Positions 62,131 to 64,000 of a stretch of 64,000 nucleotides of DNA are shown here, piece after piece. Positions within the stretch are counted from its first letter, which is position 1; each line of letters begins with the position of its first letter. Position numbers and translations under genes: made by a program. The notes under the pieces were generated by a model that worked only from the letters and a program-made list of their open reading frames with translations, made no database searches and was not told the DNA's origin. The stretch is from JBFJKD01 sp041601945 (GTDB taxonomy: Bacteria > Pseudomonadota > Gammaproteobacteria > Pseudomonadales > Porticoccaceae). The stretch spans positions 1 through 64,000 of the forward strand of contig JBFIHG010000002.1 of the NCBI GenBank assembly GCA_041601945.1, read 5' to 3'.

Positions 62131-63153
62131 ATGACAGACACCATTCTGGTGACCGGCGGGGCGGGTTATATCGGCGCCCACACCTGCGTGGAGCTACTGA
62201 TAGCGGGCTACCAGGTGGTGGTGCTCGATAATCTAACCAGTGGTTCTGCCCGTGCCCTGGAGCGGGTTGAGAGGATTGCCGGGAAACCGGTGACGCTGGT
62301 TACCGGTGATGTGCGCAATCAGGCTCTGTTGAACCGACTCTTCGCCAGCCATCAGTTCAGCGCGGTGGTGCATTTTGCAGGGCTTAAAGCGGTGGGGGAA
62401 TCCTGCGAAATGCCCCTTACCTACTATGAAAACAACGTGAGCGGCACCATTGCCCTGTGTCAGGCGATGGCGGCCCACGGGGTCAAACAGCTGGTATTCA
62501 GCTCGTCGGCCACGGTGTATGGCAAGCCTGCGTTGCTACCCGCAACCGAGGATATGCCACTGTCGGCGACCAACCCCTATGGTCGCTCCAAACTGATTAT
62601 TGAGGAAATACTGCGGGATCTGTACCGGTCCGATCCCGCCTGGAGCATCGCTCTACTACGCTATTTTAATCCTGCCGGTGCGCACCCCAGCGGCCTGATT
62701 GGCGAAGACCCAAACGGTGTCCCCAACAACCTGATGCCCTATATCGCCCAGGTGGCCGCCGGCACGCTGCCACAGTTACAGGTGTTCGGCGACGATTACG
62801 ACACTGCGGATGGCACGGGGGTGCGAGACTATATTCACGTGGTCGATCTCGCCAGAGGGCACGTGCAGGCGATTCGCAAATTAAGCGCCGAGCCGGGCCG
62901 GTGTGACGCCTGGAACCTGGGTGTGGGCAAAGGCTATAGCGTGCTGGAGGTGGTGGCGGCATTTGCACGCATCAGCGAGCAAAATATCCCCTACGTGGTC
63001 AGCGAGCGGCGCCCCGGCGATATTGCCGCCTGCTATGCAGACCCAGGCAAAGCCGAGTTGGACCTCAATTGGCGTGCCACGCAAACCCTGGACGATATGG
63101 TGCGCGATGTATGGCGTTGGCAGACGGCTAATCCGAGTGGTTATGGTCAGTAG
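62131..63153 (+). CDS. galE: UDP-glucose 4-epimerase
   Basis: Interconverts UDP-glucose and UDP-galactose for envelope sugars; 340 residues. NAD-binding VTGGAGYIGAHTCVELL, VVLDNLTSGS, HFAGLKAVGESCE, the YGRSK (YxxxK) catalytic pair, RYFNPAGAHPSG and RDYIHVVDLA are the standard motifs. Three GTGCAC hexamers lie upstream (62047-62092) with no assigned role. The next gene on the same strand is a glycosyltransferase. Confidence 0.95.
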   Translation: MTDTILVTGGAGYIGAHTCVELLIAGYQVVVLDNLTSGSARALERVERIAGKPVTLVTGDVRNQALLNRLFASHQFSAVVHFAGLKAVGESCEMPLTYYENNVSGTIALCQAMAAHGVKQLVFSSSATVYGKPALLPATEDMPLSATNPYGRSKLIIEEILRDLYRSDPAWSIALLRYFNPAGAHPSGLIGEDPNGVPNNLMPYIAQVAAGTLPQLQVFGDDYDTADGTGVRDYIHVVDLARGHVQAIRKLSAEPGRCDAWNLGVGKGYSVLEVVAAFARISEQNIPYVVSERRPGDIAACYADPGKAELDLNWRATQTLDDMVRDVWRWQTANPSGYGQ

Positions 63154-63216
63154 CACGCTCTGCTCCTGGTTGTTCTATCCCTTCCACAACATACTGCCAA
63201 CGGTAATAGACTAGCC

Positions 63217-64000
63217 ATGCAGATTGCTTTTATTCTGTACAAATATTTTCCCTATGGCGGCCTGCAGCGGGACTTTTTACGTATCGCTCGGGAGTGCGCC
63301 GCGCAGGGTTGCGAGATTCGCGTGTACAGCATGGACTGGGAAGGTGAACACGAACCAGGTTGGGAAATCCGCCTGTGGCGCCCATTTGCGCTTACCGGCC
63401 ACAGCCGCAACGAACGGTTTCAGCGCTGGGTGTATACGGATCTTGCACAGCGACCTGTGGATGCCGTGGTCGGTTTTAACAAGATGGCAGGACTGGATGT
63501 GTATTATGCGGCAGATGGGTGTTACGAGGCCAAAATCAGCAGCCAGCGGGGCAGCTGGTACAAACACCTGGGTCGTTACCGTCATTTTGCGCGCAACGAG
63601 CAGGCAGTATTTGCAGCTCACGGAAATACGGAAATCATGATGATATCCCGGGTACAACAACCTTTTTTCGAACACCACTACGGCACACCACCGGAACGCT
63701 TTGTGCTGCTGCCCCCGGGTATTGCGAGGGATCGTCGCGCACCCACCAATGCGCCACAGCTGCGCGCGGACTTCCGTAAGGAGTTTGCGCTGGCCGAGGA
63801 CGAGCGGTTAATACTGATGATCGGCTCGGGATTCAAAACCAAAGGCCTGGATCGGGCGTTGCGCGCGCTGGCCGCACTGCCGCCCGCCCAACGCACACAC
63901 ACGCTCCTGTTTGTGATTGGCCAGGACAACTCGCGGCTCTTTAAACTTCAGGCCGCGCGCCTGGGAATTGGCGAGCGCGTCACATTTTTTGCCGGCCGGG
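63217..64000 (+). CDS. waaG: WaaG-like LPS glycosyltransferase, N-terminal part (cut by window edge)
   Basis: 261 codons are visible and the frame runs off the window end. The start MQIAFILYKYFPYGGLQRDF matches the WaaG (RfaG) family, which adds the first glucose to the LPS inner core; EIRVYSMDWEG, VGFNKMAGLDVYYAADGCYE and MIGSGFKTKGLDRALRAL also fit, the last being the start of the nucleotide-sugar domain. GT4 family. Together with galE it suggests that an LPS-core cluster begins here. Confidence 0.82.
   Translation, partial: MQIAFILYKYFPYGGLQRDFLRIARECAAQGCEIRVYSMDWEGEHEPGWEIRLWRPFALTGHSRNERFQRWVYTDLAQRPVDAVVGFNKMAGLDVYYAADGCYEAKISSQRGSWYKHLGRYRHFARNEQAVFAAHGNTEIMMISRVQQPFFEHHYGTPPERFVLLPPGIARDRRAPTNAPQLRADFRKEFALAEDERLILMIGSGFKTKGLDRALRALAALPPAQRTHTLLFVIGQDNSRLFKLQAARLGIGERVTFFAGR

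Overview
This 64 kb stretch (roughly mid-50s percent G+C by eye) is a chromosomal backbone segment of a gammaproteobacterium. The clues are gammaproteobacterial gene orders: lysC-alaS near recX/recA/cinA, the nnr-tsaE-amiB-mutL-miaA-hfq-hflX-hflK-hflC superoperon followed by DUF2065-hisZ-purA, MFS-ssb divergent from uvrA, rplU-rpmA-obgE-proB, tsaD divergent from rpsU-yqeY-dnaG-rpoD, and a FabA/FabB pair. Protein flavour (HisZ, nuclease-type MutL, DUF1302/DUF1329 pair, three-gene transhydrogenase) suggests a Pseudomonas/Cellvibrionales-like, possibly marine, lineage; I cannot name the genus. No CRISPR array, prophage, transposase or rRNA is visible.

Layout. 1-15.5 kb: aspartokinase (cut by the window edge), alaS, hinT, a Trm112-like protein, a LytM-type protein, a YheT-like hydrolase, recX, a DUF4126 membrane protein, a thioesterase, recA with a perfect LexA palindrome, cinA/pncC, mutS, purA, hisZ, DUF2065. 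15.6-25.8 kb: the hfq-hflX-hflKC / miaA / mutL / amiB / tsaE / nnr block on the minus strand. 25.8-31.8 kb: queG, rpsT, proB, obgE, rpmA, rplU, ispB. 32-37.1 kb: pntAA-pntAB-pntB and fabA-fabB. 37.3-45.2 kb: the accessory part, an outer-membrane pair (DUF1302/DUF1329) divergent from an operon of IclR regulator, crotonase-fold enzyme, B12-dependent acyl-CoA mutase large and small subunits and MeaB chaperone. 45.3-53 kb: cysC, ssb, YajR-like MFS, uvrA, cca, a pteridine-reductase-like SDR. 53-64 kb: an RpoH-type small heat-shock gene, folK, folB, tsaD, rpsU, yqeY, dnaG, rpoD, a tRNA with CAU anticodon preceded by a structured repeat, a diiron-type MBL protein, galE and a cut waaG-like glycosyltransferase.

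Most genes are housekeeping: DNA repair (recA, recX, mutS, mutL, uvrA, ssb), tRNA modification (miaA, tsaE, tsaD, queG, cca), translation, replication/transcription priming (rpsU-dnaG-rpoD), RNA chaperone and membrane quality control (hfq, hflX, hflKC), fatty-acid and redox metabolism. The most unusual part is the acyl-CoA mutase island: the mutase keeps the Tyr/Arg/His substrate-site residues of methylmalonyl-CoA mutase but has lost the otherwise nearly universal HxQT segment; the crotonase lacks the second catalytic glutamate of hydratases; and the regulator's promoter would give a leaderless mRNA. Many genes here start with TTG or GTG, so several starts given below differ from the longest open frame; the reasons are given per gene.
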